A stretch of 64,000 nucleotides of DNA from Shinella lacus (GTDB lineage: Bacteria > Pseudomonadota > Alphaproteobacteria > Rhizobiales > Rhizobiaceae), in the NCBI RefSeq assembly GCF_010994755.1, contig NZ_WHSB02000012.1:1-64000 (forward strand), given 5' to 3'. Position 1 is the first letter of the stretch. Each line of letters opens with the position of its first letter. Below are positions 43,879 through 52,956 of the stretch, one piece after another. The notes below the pieces were generated by a model that worked only from the letters and a program-made list of their open reading frames with translations, was not told the origin of the DNA and searched no databases. The position numbers and the translations under genes are program-made.

Positions 43879-44460
43879 TCAATCGTGCAATTCACGCGCG
43901 ATCGGCGGCCCGATAACGAAGTCCTTGAAGCGGGCGGTGAAGCCGGCGCGCTGCGGCGAGCAGCACATGACGCCGACTTGAACCGTCTTCGTCGGTGGGA
44001 AATAGGCGAGGCGGACCGGTGTCCAGACGCCATTCTCTCTGTTGAGATATTGGACCCGGATCGCCTCGCGATGGCGGGTCAGCCGAATGCGGATTCCGCT
44101 GGGATCGACAGGCACTTGCACCAAAGACCAGTCGGATTGGTTGTTGGTAACGACGACGGAGAAAAACATCCGCCCGTCGGTGAATTCGATGCCTGTCTTG
44201 ATCCAGTGGCTTTCGCTCAGGCGCATCATCAGGCCGGCCTGATCGTAGAGAATCTCATAGTCGCCTTGAACCGTGACCTCGGCGCTGAAATCGCCCTCGA
44301 CGTCCCGGGACAGGAAATGGCCGTCGTCACGCCAGAAATCGTAGAAGGTTTCCCGCCAGTAATCCGTCTTGTCGCCGGTGACGACCTCCAGAGTGCCATC
44401 CTGGTAAGAGCAGGATGACGGTTCGCTGTACCATTCGAGCTTCATTCCAAACGCATCCAT
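43879..44460 (-). CDS. DUF1349 (concanavalin-like) domain protein
   Basis: A 193-residue single-domain protein of the DUF1349 family, a jelly-roll lectin/glucanase-like fold. Family segments are YWRETFYDFWRDDGHFLSR, YDQAGLMMRLSESHWIKTGIE and PTKTVQVGVMCCSPQRAGF. The ATG at 44460 has aaggagaag upstream. No signal peptide, so cytoplasmic. It is the last gene of the sugar transporter operon that starts at 49151. Members are thought to bind or modify carbohydrates; the exact role is unknown. Confidence 0.85.
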   Translation of the reverse strand: MDAFGMKLEWYSEPSSCSYQDGTLEVVTGDKTDYWRETFYDFWRDDGHFLSRDVEGDFSAEVTVQGDYEILYDQAGLMMRLSESHWIKTGIEFTDGRMFFSVVVTNNQSDWSLVQVPVDPSGIRIRLTRHREAIRVQYLNRENGVWTPVRLAYFPPTKTVQVGVMCCSPQRAGFTARFKDFVIGPPIARELHD

Positions 44461-44513
44461 GCGGCTTCTCCTTGTGTTGATGGGGCGGGTAGATGGTTTC
44501 GTTCCGGGCAGGT

Positions 44514-45482
44514 TTATGGGTGCGCCTGTGCCCGCTTGTTGCTGACGAGCAGCATCAGGATGATCGTGGTTCCGTAGATGATCAGTCGCAGCGCCTCGGG
44601 CGCCTGCATCAGGGAAAGCACGTTGGAAAGGAGCGTGAGCGCGAGCACGCCCACGACGGTGCCGAGATATCTGCCTTCGCCGCCTGTCACCTTCGTGCCG
44701 CCGACGACGACGGCAGCGATGCTTGGCAGCAGCATGGGATCGCCCATGGCCTGAAAGGCCTGGCCTGAATAGCCCGAAAGCAGGACGCCCCCGACGGCGG
44801 AGCAGAGCCCGGCCCACAGGAAGGCGAAGAAAACCACGGCGCGCGTTCGGATGCCGGCAAGGTAGGCGACGCGAGGGCTGCGGCCCATCGCATAGATCCA
44901 TGCGCCAAGCGGCGTCAGTCGCAGGACGAGGACGAGGATGCCGCCGACGAACATCCAGACCAGCGCGGCCACCGGCACGACGTCGAACACGCGCCCGACG
45001 GCGAGGTGGCGCATCAGGGGGGAAGCATTCGTCTGCGGGCTGTAGCCACCTGCATAGACCACGGTCAATCCGAGCAGGATGGCGTTGACGCCGAGCGTCC
45101 ACACCATGGATGGCGCGCGCAGGATGGCAACGCCGAAAGCGTTGAGACCGCCGATGGCCAGGCCCATTAGCAGGGCGAAGGAGATTGCGGTGCCGTCGTT
45201 GGCCCAGGCCGCACCGCTGCTGAAAACCCCGCAAGCGAGCATGCCGGCCGCGGTTGCAGTCCAGGGCATGGAGAGGTCAATCTCGCCGAGCAGGAGGACC
45301 ACCATCGCGCCGCTGGCAAGAATGCCCACGAAGGCCGCGATCTGCAACTGCTGCATGTAGTAATTCACCGAGACGGTCGCCGGATACATGATGCCGATTG
45401 CGACGCTCAGGGCGAGTACGAAGAGGCAGGCGATCCAGATCGGCCTCTCGACGCGAAAAGCCACGGAAAACACGTTCATCAT
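44514..45482 (-). CDS. Sugar ABC transporter permease (second of pair)
   Basis: A 322-residue BPD_transp_2 permease; the family segment reads LLLGEIDLSMPWTATAAGM and the late loop VVGGTKVTGGEGRY. It overlaps the gene at 45479 by 4 bp. Together the two permeases form a heterodimeric channel. Confidence 0.9.
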   Translation of the reverse strand: MMNVFSVAFRVERPIWIACLFVLALSVAIGIMYPATVSVNYYMQQLQIAAFVGILASGAMVVLLLGEIDLSMPWTATAAGMLACGVFSSGAAWANDGTAISFALLMGLAIGGLNAFGVAILRAPSMVWTLGVNAILLGLTVVYAGGYSPQTNASPLMRHLAVGRVFDVVPVAALVWMFVGGILVLVLRLTPLGAWIYAMGRSPRVAYLAGIRTRAVVFFAFLWAGLCSAVGGVLLSGYSGQAFQAMGDPMLLPSIAAVVVGGTKVTGGEGRYLGTVVGVLALTLLSNVLSLMQAPEALRLIIYGTTIILMLLVSNKRAQAHP

Positions 45483-46444
45483 TGGAATGCCTTCAGGCGG
45501 TTGGGGTCGCGGACCAGCGTGAGGGATGCTGCCGCCACCGCGGTGATCAGCACCATGCCTTCGAAAAGCGGCTGCGCGAGGGGCGGGGCACCGGTGAAAA
45601 GCAACACGGCGCTGATCGCGCGTAGCGCATGTGCGCCGAAGATCGCGCTGAGCGGCGAACCCGCACCACCCCGCAGTGACAGCCCGCCAATGACGATCGC
45701 GGCGATGGAGTTGATGGTATAGGGCACGCCGATCGTGGCATCGCCCGAAAGGGTTTGAAAGCCGAGATAGAGACCGGCAAGCGCGGAAAGCAGCCCCGAA
45801 AGCACATAGGCGGCGATAATCGATCGCTCGATGCGCAGGCCGGACAGCCGCGCAGCCTGTGGCGCCGATCCGGCAGCGAATATGCCGCGCCCGAGGGATG
45901 CCCGCGATATCGCAGCCCAGGTGCAGGAGGCGATGATCGCTATCAGCAGCGTCGAGACGGGCAGGACGCCGAACAGGATGGCCGTCATCGCGTAAGCAAG
46001 CCCGGTATCCACGTCGCCACCGGGAAAGGGCCTGATGAAGAGCGCAAGGCCGCTGAAGACCGCACCGGTGGCTAGCGTGCCGATGATCGGCTGGAGGCGA
46101 CCATAGACGATGAGCGCGCCATTGAGCGCCCCACAGAGCGCGCCTGCGGCAAGCACGGTCAGGACGCCGAAGGCGATTTCGACGGGCGAACCCTGCACCA
46201 GTTCCGAGGCGAGTGCATTGGTGAGCGCGACCATTCCTCCCACCGAAAGATCGAGCCCGCCGGTCAGGACCGGAAAGGTCTGCGCCAGCGCGGCAAGGGC
46301 GAGCGGCGCTGCCGAATTGGCGTAGGACTGGATGACGAAGCTGGAAATGCCGCGTGGATGCACGGCGAGATAGGCCGCCAGCACGATGATGAAAACCGCT
46401 GCGCCAAGCAGGACCGGCATGTGTCGTGATGTCAGGATTTTCAT
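45479..46444 (-). CDS. Sugar ABC transporter permease (first of pair)
   Basis: A 321-residue permease with LTGGLDLSVGGMVALTNA and IGGLSLRGGAGSPLS. I chose the ATG at 46444, overlapping the ATPase stop as ATGA; the frame is open to 46591 but that part shadows the ATPase. All genes of this operon are translationally coupled or nearly so. Confidence 0.9.
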   Translation of the reverse strand: MKILTSRHMPVLLGAAVFIIVLAAYLAVHPRGISSFVIQSYANSAAPLALAALAQTFPVLTGGLDLSVGGMVALTNALASELVQGSPVEIAFGVLTVLAAGALCGALNGALIVYGRLQPIIGTLATGAVFSGLALFIRPFPGGDVDTGLAYAMTAILFGVLPVSTLLIAIIASCTWAAISRASLGRGIFAAGSAPQAARLSGLRIERSIIAAYVLSGLLSALAGLYLGFQTLSGDATIGVPYTINSIAAIVIGGLSLRGGAGSPLSAIFGAHALRAISAVLLFTGAPPLAQPLFEGMVLITAVAAASLTLVRDPNRLKAFQ

Positions 46445-47991
46445 GGCCGGATTTCCGTATCCGCGGGGTTTCGGGCGGTCTCGGGACGCGTCATGTTGAG
46501 CGACGCTTCCATGATATTGACCTCGTTGATGGCGTCGCCTTCGAGTTCCCGCCTGATGGCGCCGCCGTAGAGAACGAGCACGCGGTCGCACATGCCGATG
46601 AGCTCTTCGAAATCGGTGGTGAGAAAGAGAACGGCCGCGCCGCGGTCCGCGAGCTCGCGAATGAGCGCATAGATTTCCTGCTTGGTACCGACGTCGATGC
46701 CTCGCGTCGGATCCATGAGAATGTAGACCGCGGGCTCATTGAGCAGCAGCCGCGCGAGCAGAACCTTTTGCTGGTTGCCGCCGGAGAGCGACGAAACAGG
46801 TGCGTCGGGCGATGAAATCTTGATGGCCAGTTTCCGGGTGATCGCACGGCTACAGGCGGTTTCGGCAACCTGGTCGCGCAGCCCATATCTGCTGAGCTTT
46901 CCCGTCACGGAAAGCAGCATGTTGTCGCGGATCGATTCCGCCAGCAGCAAGCCGTCCGTCTTGCGATCCTCCGGAAGAAGCATCACCGGTCGCTGGCCGG
47001 CAATGGCCGCCGCCGGACCGGCCGGTTTGAACGGCTTGCCATCCAGTGTCACCGACCCCGCCGCGGTGCGAATGGCGCCATAGAGGGTTTGAAGAAGTTC
47101 CTTCTGGCCCTGTCCTTCGAGGCCGCCGATCCCCAGCACCTCACCTTGCCGGAGCGCAAACGAGATGTTGCGCACCTTGTCGACCGCTGAAAGCCCCGAG
47201 ACGTCCAGCACGATGGGCGCATCGGCCGGCACAGGACGCCGGGGCGGGAAAACCTGCGAGATCTCGCGGCCGGCCAGCATCCGGCATATCTCGTCATGCG
47301 AGCGCGCATGCGCGTCGAATGTCTCTATCAACTGGCCATTGCGCAGCACGCTGCACCGGTCGGCAATGCGCTCGATCTCGGTCATCCTGTGCGAGATGTA
47401 GATGACCGTGAGGCCCTCGCGCCGCGCGTCGGCGATGATGTTGAAGAGCCGGTCGACATCGTTGCCGGGAAGGGAGGCCGTCGCTTCGTCGAGGAGAAGG
47501 ATGCGCGGCTTCTTGGCGAGCCCCTTGGCGATTTCCAGCAACTGTTTCTGGGTAAGGGACAACTGACCGACATGGGTGCCCGGATGGATGTCGCCCAATC
47601 CGACCAGATCAAGCCAGTGGCGCGATTCCGCACGCTGCCGGCGCAGGTCGATCCAGCCGAATTTCGACCGTGGCGGATTGGACAGAAACAGATTGTCCTC
47701 GACAGAAAGGTGCGGGACGAGGGAAAGCTCCTGAAACACCGTTGCGAGCCCGAGTGTCTCGGCTGATTGCGGGCCGTCATGGTCGAGACGCTCGCCGAAG
47801 AGATCGACAGTGCCTGTATCGGGCGCGAGGACCCCGGTCAAAATCTTGATGAGCGTGCTCTTGCCCGCCCCGTTTTCCCCGAGCACCGCATGTACCGTGC
47901 CCGCCTCGATATCGAGACTGACATCGGCAAGCGCCCGGGTCGGCCCGTAGGATTTGCCGACGCCCCTCAATCGTATCGCATTCACCGTCAT
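46441..47991 (-). CDS. Sugar ABC transporter ATP-binding protein (RbsA-like, two domains)
   Basis: A 516-residue fused ATPase. Domain 1 has Walker A GENGAGKST, LTQKQLLEIAKGL as a variant signature, and LLLDEATASL. Domain 2 has the degenerate Walker A region IGGLEGQGQKE, SGGNQQKVLLAR and MDPTRGIDVGTK. I chose the ATG at 47991, which fits the family start (MTVNAIRLRGVGKSYG). A perfect hairpin separates it from the receptor gene. The architecture differs from the single-domain ATPases in the 7-20 kb locus. Confidence 0.9.
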   Translation of the reverse strand: MTVNAIRLRGVGKSYGPTRALADVSLDIEAGTVHAVLGENGAGKSTLIKILTGVLAPDTGTVDLFGERLDHDGPQSAETLGLATVFQELSLVPHLSVEDNLFLSNPPRSKFGWIDLRRQRAESRHWLDLVGLGDIHPGTHVGQLSLTQKQLLEIAKGLAKKPRILLLDEATASLPGNDVDRLFNIIADARREGLTVIYISHRMTEIERIADRCSVLRNGQLIETFDAHARSHDEICRMLAGREISQVFPPRRPVPADAPIVLDVSGLSAVDKVRNISFALRQGEVLGIGGLEGQGQKELLQTLYGAIRTAAGSVTLDGKPFKPAGPAAAIAGQRPVMLLPEDRKTDGLLLAESIRDNMLLSVTGKLSRYGLRDQVAETACSRAITRKLAIKISSPDAPVSSLSGGNQQKVLLARLLLNEPAVYILMDPTRGIDVGTKQEIYALIRELADRGAAVLFLTTDFEELIGMCDRVLVLYGGAIRRELEGDAINEVNIMEASLNMTRPETARNPADTEIRP

Positions 47992-48021
47992 TCCAGTCTC
48001 TTCTCGTCGGTTCCGGTCAAA

Positions 48022-48050
48022 GCCGGCGGGCTTAGGCACAGCCCGCCGGC
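48022..48050 (-). terminator. Intercistronic hairpin after binding-protein gene
   Basis: GCCGGCGGGC at 48022-48031 pairs perfectly with GCCCGCCGGC at 48041-48050. Same position relative to a receptor gene as the hairpins at 10712, 42429 and 50353. Confidence 0.6.
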
Positions 48051-48056
48051 GGCGCT

Positions 48057-49151
48057 TCACTTGGAGGTCAGTTCATCCGCGGTGAAGAGCAGGTTGCATT
48101 CCTTGAAACCCGTTGCGGTGTCGAAGGAGGCCGGGAGTTGCGAGAAATAGGCGACGCCGTCCTTCCAGTCTGTCGACGGCAGCGACGGCGGCGGCAGCTT
48201 GATGCGCTGCGGCATCTTTTTTCCCTCGAAGGTCGAGAGGGCAGCGAGAATGGCCACTGCCGAAACCGAAGGCGAGGAGCCGATCGCAACGCCGGTGAAA
48301 CCGTTTTCGGCGAGCATGCGCACGGCGCCGTTCATCGTGTCCGAACCGAAGGGGACGGCGGGATGCTTAGCATCGAGCAGCGCCTGGATAGAGCCCATGC
48401 TGCCATAGGCATTGGCGACGCCGACAAATTTGCCGTGCGCGGCAACCGCTTCCGCCGTCACGCGCTGCGACGTGCCGACATCCCAGTTGCCGACGACCTC
48501 GACCACTTCAAAGGGCGTTCCCTCGAACACCTTCGTGAAGCTTTCGGTCTGCTGCTTCTCCGTTGCATTTCCCTGCAGGCCGCGGACCCAGAGCACCTTG
48601 CCTTCGGTGACGTTCTTCGCCTTCAGGTCGTCGAGGATGGCCTGTGCCTTCTTGGCGGCGATGTCCCCGTGGTCGATATCGACGATGAGGTGGTTGTCGT
48701 TGAAGACGACATTGTCGAACGAAACGAGGAGCGTGCCTGCCTGGTTGGCACGGCCGATCACGGCGTCAAAGGCCTCCGGGTTGACGGCGATGAACAGCAC
48801 CGCGTCGTAGCCGGCCGCAACGTAATTCTCGATCGCCGCAATCTGTGCCGCGACGTCGTTGCCGACGCTGACAGCGGTGAATTCCTTGATCTTTGCGGCA
48901 ATCTCGGGCCGCTTAACGTAGGACTCCGCAGCGCGGATCATCTGGATGCGCCAGTCGTTGCCGGCAAAGCCGTTGACCAGCGCGATGCGATACGGGCCTT
49001 CGCGCGGCGTCACGGCAGACAGCTGTTTCGTATCGGCGTCCCAGGCCGCAAAGCATTCCGGAAAATAGCTCTCCGCAGCCTTTGCGCCTGACGCGCCAAG
49101 ACCGATCGCCAGTATCATTGCTGCCGTCGTCGATTTCCAAATTTTTCCCAT
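48057..49151 (-). CDS. Sugar ABC transporter periplasmic binding protein
   Basis: A 364-residue Peripla_BP_4 receptor. I chose the ATG at 49151 (gagggagc upstream); codons further up run through operator sites. The signal peptide covers about residues 1-24 (ends ASGAKAAES). The mature N-terminus carries an extra 30 residues with a Cys (YFPECFAAWD) before the usual strand YRIALVNGFAGNDWR. Ligand segments are LFIAVNPEAFDAVI and LVSFDNVVFNDNHLIV. It is the first gene of the minus-strand operon. Confidence 0.9.
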   Translation of the reverse strand: MGKIWKSTTAAMILAIGLGASGAKAAESYFPECFAAWDADTKQLSAVTPREGPYRIALVNGFAGNDWRIQMIRAAESYVKRPEIAAKIKEFTAVSVGNDVAAQIAAIENYVAAGYDAVLFIAVNPEAFDAVIGRANQAGTLLVSFDNVVFNDNHLIVDIDHGDIAAKKAQAILDDLKAKNVTEGKVLWVRGLQGNATEKQQTESFTKVFEGTPFEVVEVVGNWDVGTSQRVTAEAVAAHGKFVGVANAYGSMGSIQALLDAKHPAVPFGSDTMNGAVRMLAENGFTGVAIGSSPSVSAVAILAALSTFEGKKMPQRIKLPPPSLPSTDWKDGVAYFSQLPASFDTATGFKECNLLFTADELTSK

Positions 49152-49198
49152 CTGAAAGCTCCCTCTTGTTGGTCGGCTCAGCCGTACGGGCGAGAGAA

Positions 49199-49225
49199 TA
49201 GTATCCAATATATTGATGTCAATAT
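49199..49225. promoter_or_regulatory. Overlapping operator-like palindromes (site 7)
   Basis: On the minus strand, TATTGGATACTAT (49199-49211) resembles site 5. It overlaps ATATTGATGTCAATAT at 49210-49225, whose 7-base arms are perfect inverted repeats. They lie about 50 bases before the minus-strand receptor start. Confidence 0.5.
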
Positions 49226-49303
49226 ACGAAATTGGTGACGCGAGGACGCTGGCGTGGCCTGCTCGCAGGCATCACTTCCCCGTGAAATAAATGACCGGAC
49301 TGC

Positions 49304-49337
49304 TTGACATACGATGAAATTGGAGATTGGATGCAAT
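49304..49337 (+). promoter_or_regulatory. Promoter with operator over the -10 region (site 8)
   Basis: TTGACA at 49304-49309 is followed 17 bases later by TTGGAT, which is inside ATTGGATGCAAT at 49326-49337, a near-perfect match to sites 1-3. A regulator bound here would cover the -10 box of the plus-strand transporter operon, 30 bases before its first ATG. Confidence 0.6.
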
Positions 49338-49366
49338 CATACAATCAACAAAAATGAGGTGGAGCA

Positions 49367-50335
49367 ATGAAAAAACTGCTTAAAATGACGACGCTTGCCG
49401 TTTCGGCTTTCTTTGTGGCCGTGGCCCCGTCGGCGGCTGCCGATAACCCCTACGGCGCACCGCCGTGGACCATTGGTTTTTCGCAGGACACGATGGACCA
49501 TCCGTGGCGGGCCTTCATGGTGACCAGCGCCGAGGCGCAGGCGGAAAAATATCCTGAGCTGATCAAGGAGTTCATCTACACCGACGCCAAGGGCACCAAC
49601 GAGAAGCAGATCGCCGACATCGAAGACCTCATCGCCCGCGGCGTGGACCTCATCATGATGAGCCCGCGCGAAGCCCAGGCGCTCGTGCCGGCCGTCGAGG
49701 CGATCAAGAAAGCGGGTATTCCGCTCGTCGTGCTCGACCGCGAGATCGTCGGCGAGGACTACAATGTCTTCATCGGCGGCAACAATCTCTCGCTTGCCGA
49801 AGGCCTGGGCAAGCACGTGCTCGGTTCCGTCGGGGAGAAGTTCAGCTACCTCGAACTGGAAGGCATTCCCGGCGCCACGCCGACGATCCAGCGCCACCAG
49901 GGTTTTGCGGCTCAGCTCGAAGGCAAGGCTGATATCAAGCTGCTGGATGCGCGGCCTGCCAACTACGACCTCGCCCCGGCAATTCCGATCGTTGAAGACT
50001 GGCTGACGCGTTATCGTGACCAGTTCCAGGTCATCTATGCCCACAATGACCCCATGATCCTCGGCGCCATCAACGTGCTGAAGGAAGCCGGCTACAAGCC
50101 CGGCGACGTCTATCTCATCGGCGTCGACGGACAGCGCGAAGCGTTCCAGGCGATCAAGGACGGCTGGTTGCAGGCAACGTCGATCTACGCCACCGGCGGC
50201 GCGATCGGCCTGGACATGGCGGTGCGGGTGCTCAAGGGCGAGCCTATTCCCAAACGGATCACCACAGAAACGCCGATCGTCACCAAGGACAACGTCGACG
50301 AGTTCTACAACGCCGACCTTCAATACGTGCGCTGA
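49367..50335 (+). CDS. Sugar ABC transporter periplasmic binding protein
   Basis: A 322-residue Peripla_BP_4 receptor. The signal peptide ends near residue 25 (APSAAADNP). The mature start is WTIGFSQDTMDHPWRAFM; DLIMMSPREAQALVPAVEA and LVVLDREIVGEDYNVFIGG are the ligand segments. The ATG at 49367 has aggtgga upstream. It is divergent from the receptor at 48057, with shared operator sequences between. Confidence 0.92.
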   Translation: MKKLLKMTTLAVSAFFVAVAPSAAADNPYGAPPWTIGFSQDTMDHPWRAFMVTSAEAQAEKYPELIKEFIYTDAKGTNEKQIADIEDLIARGVDLIMMSPREAQALVPAVEAIKKAGIPLVVLDREIVGEDYNVFIGGNNLSLAEGLGKHVLGSVGEKFSYLELEGIPGATPTIQRHQGFAAQLEGKADIKLLDARPANYDLAPAIPIVEDWLTRYRDQFQVIYAHNDPMILGAINVLKEAGYKPGDVYLIGVDGQREAFQAIKDGWLQATSIYATGGAIGLDMAVRVLKGEPIPKRITTETPIVTKDNVDEFYNADLQYVR

Positions 50336-50352
50336 GGATTTCCGCTGGAGGC

Positions 50353-50382
50353 GCGGGCTGCCGGTCTATGCCGGCCGCCCGC
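50353..50382 (+). terminator. Intercistronic hairpin after binding-protein gene
   Basis: GCGGGCTGCCGG at 50353-50364 pairs with CCGGCCGCCCGC at 50371-50382 (one mismatch) over a 6-base loop, just before the ATPase ribosome site. Confidence 0.6.
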
Positions 50383-50407
50383 GAACTCGCAGGAAGGTGA
50401 ATTGTTG

Positions 50408-51997
50408 ATGGTAAACAGAACCAACGGTCAGAGCACGCATCTGAAGGCCGTCCCGAAGGGCGAGCCTGCCGTGCTTTTGACGATGGCCGGCATTTCGAAA
50501 TCCTATCCGGGTGTGAAGGCGCTGTCGGATGTCGGCTTGCAGGTCCGGGCCGGCGAAATCCTGTCGCTGGTGGGCGAAAACGGGGCCGGCAAATCCACCA
50601 TGATGAAAATCCTGGCGGGCGCGGTGAAACCGGATGCGGGCACGATCTCTATCGACGGTAAGCCGGTCGAGCTCAGTGACACCTCGGTTGCCCATCGCAT
50701 GGGTATCAGCACGATCTACCAGGAACTGATGCTCGTCCCCCATCTCAGCGTGGTCGAGAACCTCTTTCTCGGCAATCTGGTCCGCAACCGCTGGGGCTTG
50801 CTCGACTGGAAGGACATGTGCGCACGCGCTGTCGAGATCATGCGTGACCTCGGCTATCCGGGCTCGATCGATGTGGCGATCCGCGACCTGAGCGTTGCAG
50901 AGCAGCAGTTGGTGGAGATCGGCAAGGCTATAACCCGGCCCTGCCGCCTGCTGATCATGGACGAGCCGACCGCGCCTCTCAATCGCGAGGAGGTCGAGCA
51001 CTTCTTCAAGATCGTCCGCAAGCTTCAGAAGGCGGGCACCTCCATCATCTTCATCACCCACCACCTCAACGAAATCTTCGAAGTCTGCGATCGCGTTGTC
51101 GTGCTGCGCGACGGCCAGATGGTCGGCGAGTCCGACGTTGCACACCTTTCCGAGTCCCAGCTCGTCGAAATGATGCTCGGCCGCAAGCTCAGCCTCGAAA
51201 AGCGCGAGTGGGATCGGGGCGTGGCGCCGGATGCCGACGTCGTGCTCGAGGTCGATGGCCTGTCGACCGAGGAACTCCTGAAGAACGTCTCCTTCAGGCT
51301 TCGCAAGGGCGAGGTCCTGGGCCTTGCCGGCCTCATGGGCTCCGGCCGCACGGAAATCCTGCGCAACATTTTCGGCGTCGACAAGCCAAGCGCGGGAACG
51401 ATCCGTGCCGAGGGCAAGCGTGCAATGTTCTCCGGCCCGCGACAGGCGCTGGAGGGCGGTATCGGCCTTGGTCCCGAGGATCGCAAAAGCGATGGCCTCA
51501 TCCTGTCGATGCCGATACGGCACAATGTGACGCTCTCGTCTCTGGCGCGCTATGCGGGGCCTCTTGCGCTACGGCGGGGCCGTGAAGTGGCTGCGGTCAA
51601 GGATCTCTGCCAGCGTCTCCAGGTCAAATACAGCTCGACCGAGGTGCCCGTCGGCAAACTCAGTGGCGGCAACCAGCAGAAGGTCATCCTGGCCCGGCTG
51701 CTCGATGCCAAGGTCGATATTTTCCTGCTCGACGAGCCGACCCGCGGCATCGATGTCGGCGCGAAGGGGGCGATCTTCGACCTGATCCGCCAGCTTGCGG
51801 CGAACGGTGCGAGCGTCATCATCGTCTCCTCGGTCATCGAGGAGCTGGTTCACGTTTGCGATCGCATCATCTGCCTCAATCTAGGCCGCGTGACCGGCGA
51901 GCAGGCGCGCGCCCAGTTCGACATGGCCGAGATTATGATCAATGTCATGGGTGGGCATTCAGAGGCTCCCCAGGCGCGCGTGGGAGATGCGCGATGA
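50408..51997 (+). CDS. Sugar ABC transporter ATP-binding protein (RbsA-like, two domains)
   Basis: A 529-residue fused ATPase. Domain 1: GENGAGKST, LSVAEQQLVEIGKA, LIMDEPTAPL, FITHHL. Domain 2: LAGLMGSGRTE (degenerate Walker A), LSGGNQQKVILAR, LLDEPTRGIDVGAKG. The ATG at 50408 follows aggaaggtg; two TTG codons directly before it also open the frame. Its stop overlaps the permease start as ATGA. Confidence 0.92.
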   Translation: MVNRTNGQSTHLKAVPKGEPAVLLTMAGISKSYPGVKALSDVGLQVRAGEILSLVGENGAGKSTMMKILAGAVKPDAGTISIDGKPVELSDTSVAHRMGISTIYQELMLVPHLSVVENLFLGNLVRNRWGLLDWKDMCARAVEIMRDLGYPGSIDVAIRDLSVAEQQLVEIGKAITRPCRLLIMDEPTAPLNREEVEHFFKIVRKLQKAGTSIIFITHHLNEIFEVCDRVVVLRDGQMVGESDVAHLSESQLVEMMLGRKLSLEKREWDRGVAPDADVVLEVDGLSTEELLKNVSFRLRKGEVLGLAGLMGSGRTEILRNIFGVDKPSAGTIRAEGKRAMFSGPRQALEGGIGLGPEDRKSDGLILSMPIRHNVTLSSLARYAGPLALRRGREVAAVKDLCQRLQVKYSSTEVPVGKLSGGNQQKVILARLLDAKVDIFLLDEPTRGIDVGAKGAIFDLIRQLAANGASVIIVSSVIEELVHVCDRIICLNLGRVTGEQARAQFDMAEIMINVMGGHSEAPQARVGDAR

Positions 51998-52956
51998 AGG
52001 AGCGTCTTTCCATAAACAGCAATCTCGTGGTTTTGGCCGTTCTGCTTGTCGTAGCAGGGCTTGCCTCGCCCTATTTCTGGACGATCGAGAACATCGTCAA
52101 CCTGATCCGCGTCACCTCCCTCATCGGCATCATCGCCGTCGGGATGAACGTTGTCATCATTTCGGGCGGCATCGATCTTTCGGTGGGCTCTGTCGTGGCA
52201 CTCGTCGGCACGCTCGCCGCCTCGCTCGCGACGGCAGGCTATCCGCTCGGTATCGTCGTGCTCGTGCCCATCGCTGCCGCGCTCGTTGCCGGCCTCGTCA
52301 ACGGATCCCTCGTCGCGCTGCTAGGCTTCCAGCCCTTCGTCGCGACATTGGTGACGATGACCGTCTTTCGCGGTTCGGGCCTGGTCTACAGTGCCGGCCA
52401 GCCGATCTATGCGGATTATCCGGCCTTCATCGCGTTCCTCGCGCGCGGCACATTCGGCGGCGTTCCAGCACCGGCCGTCCTGTTCTTCGCGATCGTTCTC
52501 GTCACCTGGTACGTGATGCGCTTTCGCGCCATCGGGCGCATGATCTACATGGTCGGTGCCAACGAGAAGGCGGCCTACTACGGTGGCGTGTCGGTATGGC
52601 GGGTAAAGCTTTTCACCTATGTCTATTGTGCCGCACTCGCCGGTATTGCTGGCCTTATCCTCACCGCGCGCATGGGGTCGGGCGAGCCCGGGCAGGCCGG
52701 TGTTCTCTATGAGCTTGACGCGATCGCAGCCGTGGTGATCGGCGGTACGGCCCTTCAGGGCGGCCGGGGCTCGGTCTGGGGCGCGCTTGTCGGCGCGCTG
52801 GTCATCGGCGTCATGTCCAATCTCTTCAACCTGCTGGGCGTGGCGCCGGAGTGGCAGAATGTCTCCAAGGGCGCGGTCATCCTCGCCGCCGTCATCATGG
52901 CCGGTGCCGGCCCCTTCATCGGCGCGATCTTTGCCAGGAGGGCATCCAATGGCTAG
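51994..52956 (+). CDS. Sugar ABC transporter permease (first of pair)
   Basis: A 320-residue permease with ISGGIDLSVGSVVALVG and IGGTALQGGRGSVWG. I chose the ATG at 51994, inside the ATPase end. Its stop overlaps the next start (52949), so the following TPR-like protein is translated in tight coupling with it. Confidence 0.92.
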   Translation: MKERLSINSNLVVLAVLLVVAGLASPYFWTIENIVNLIRVTSLIGIIAVGMNVVIISGGIDLSVGSVVALVGTLAASLATAGYPLGIVVLVPIAAALVAGLVNGSLVALLGFQPFVATLVTMTVFRGSGLVYSAGQPIYADYPAFIAFLARGTFGGVPAPAVLFFAIVLVTWYVMRFRAIGRMIYMVGANEKAAYYGGVSVWRVKLFTYVYCAALAGIAGLILTARMGSGEPGQAGVLYELDAIAAVVIGGTALQGGRGSVWGALVGALVIGVMSNLFNLLGVAPEWQNVSKGAVILAAVIMAGAGPFIGAIFARRASNG

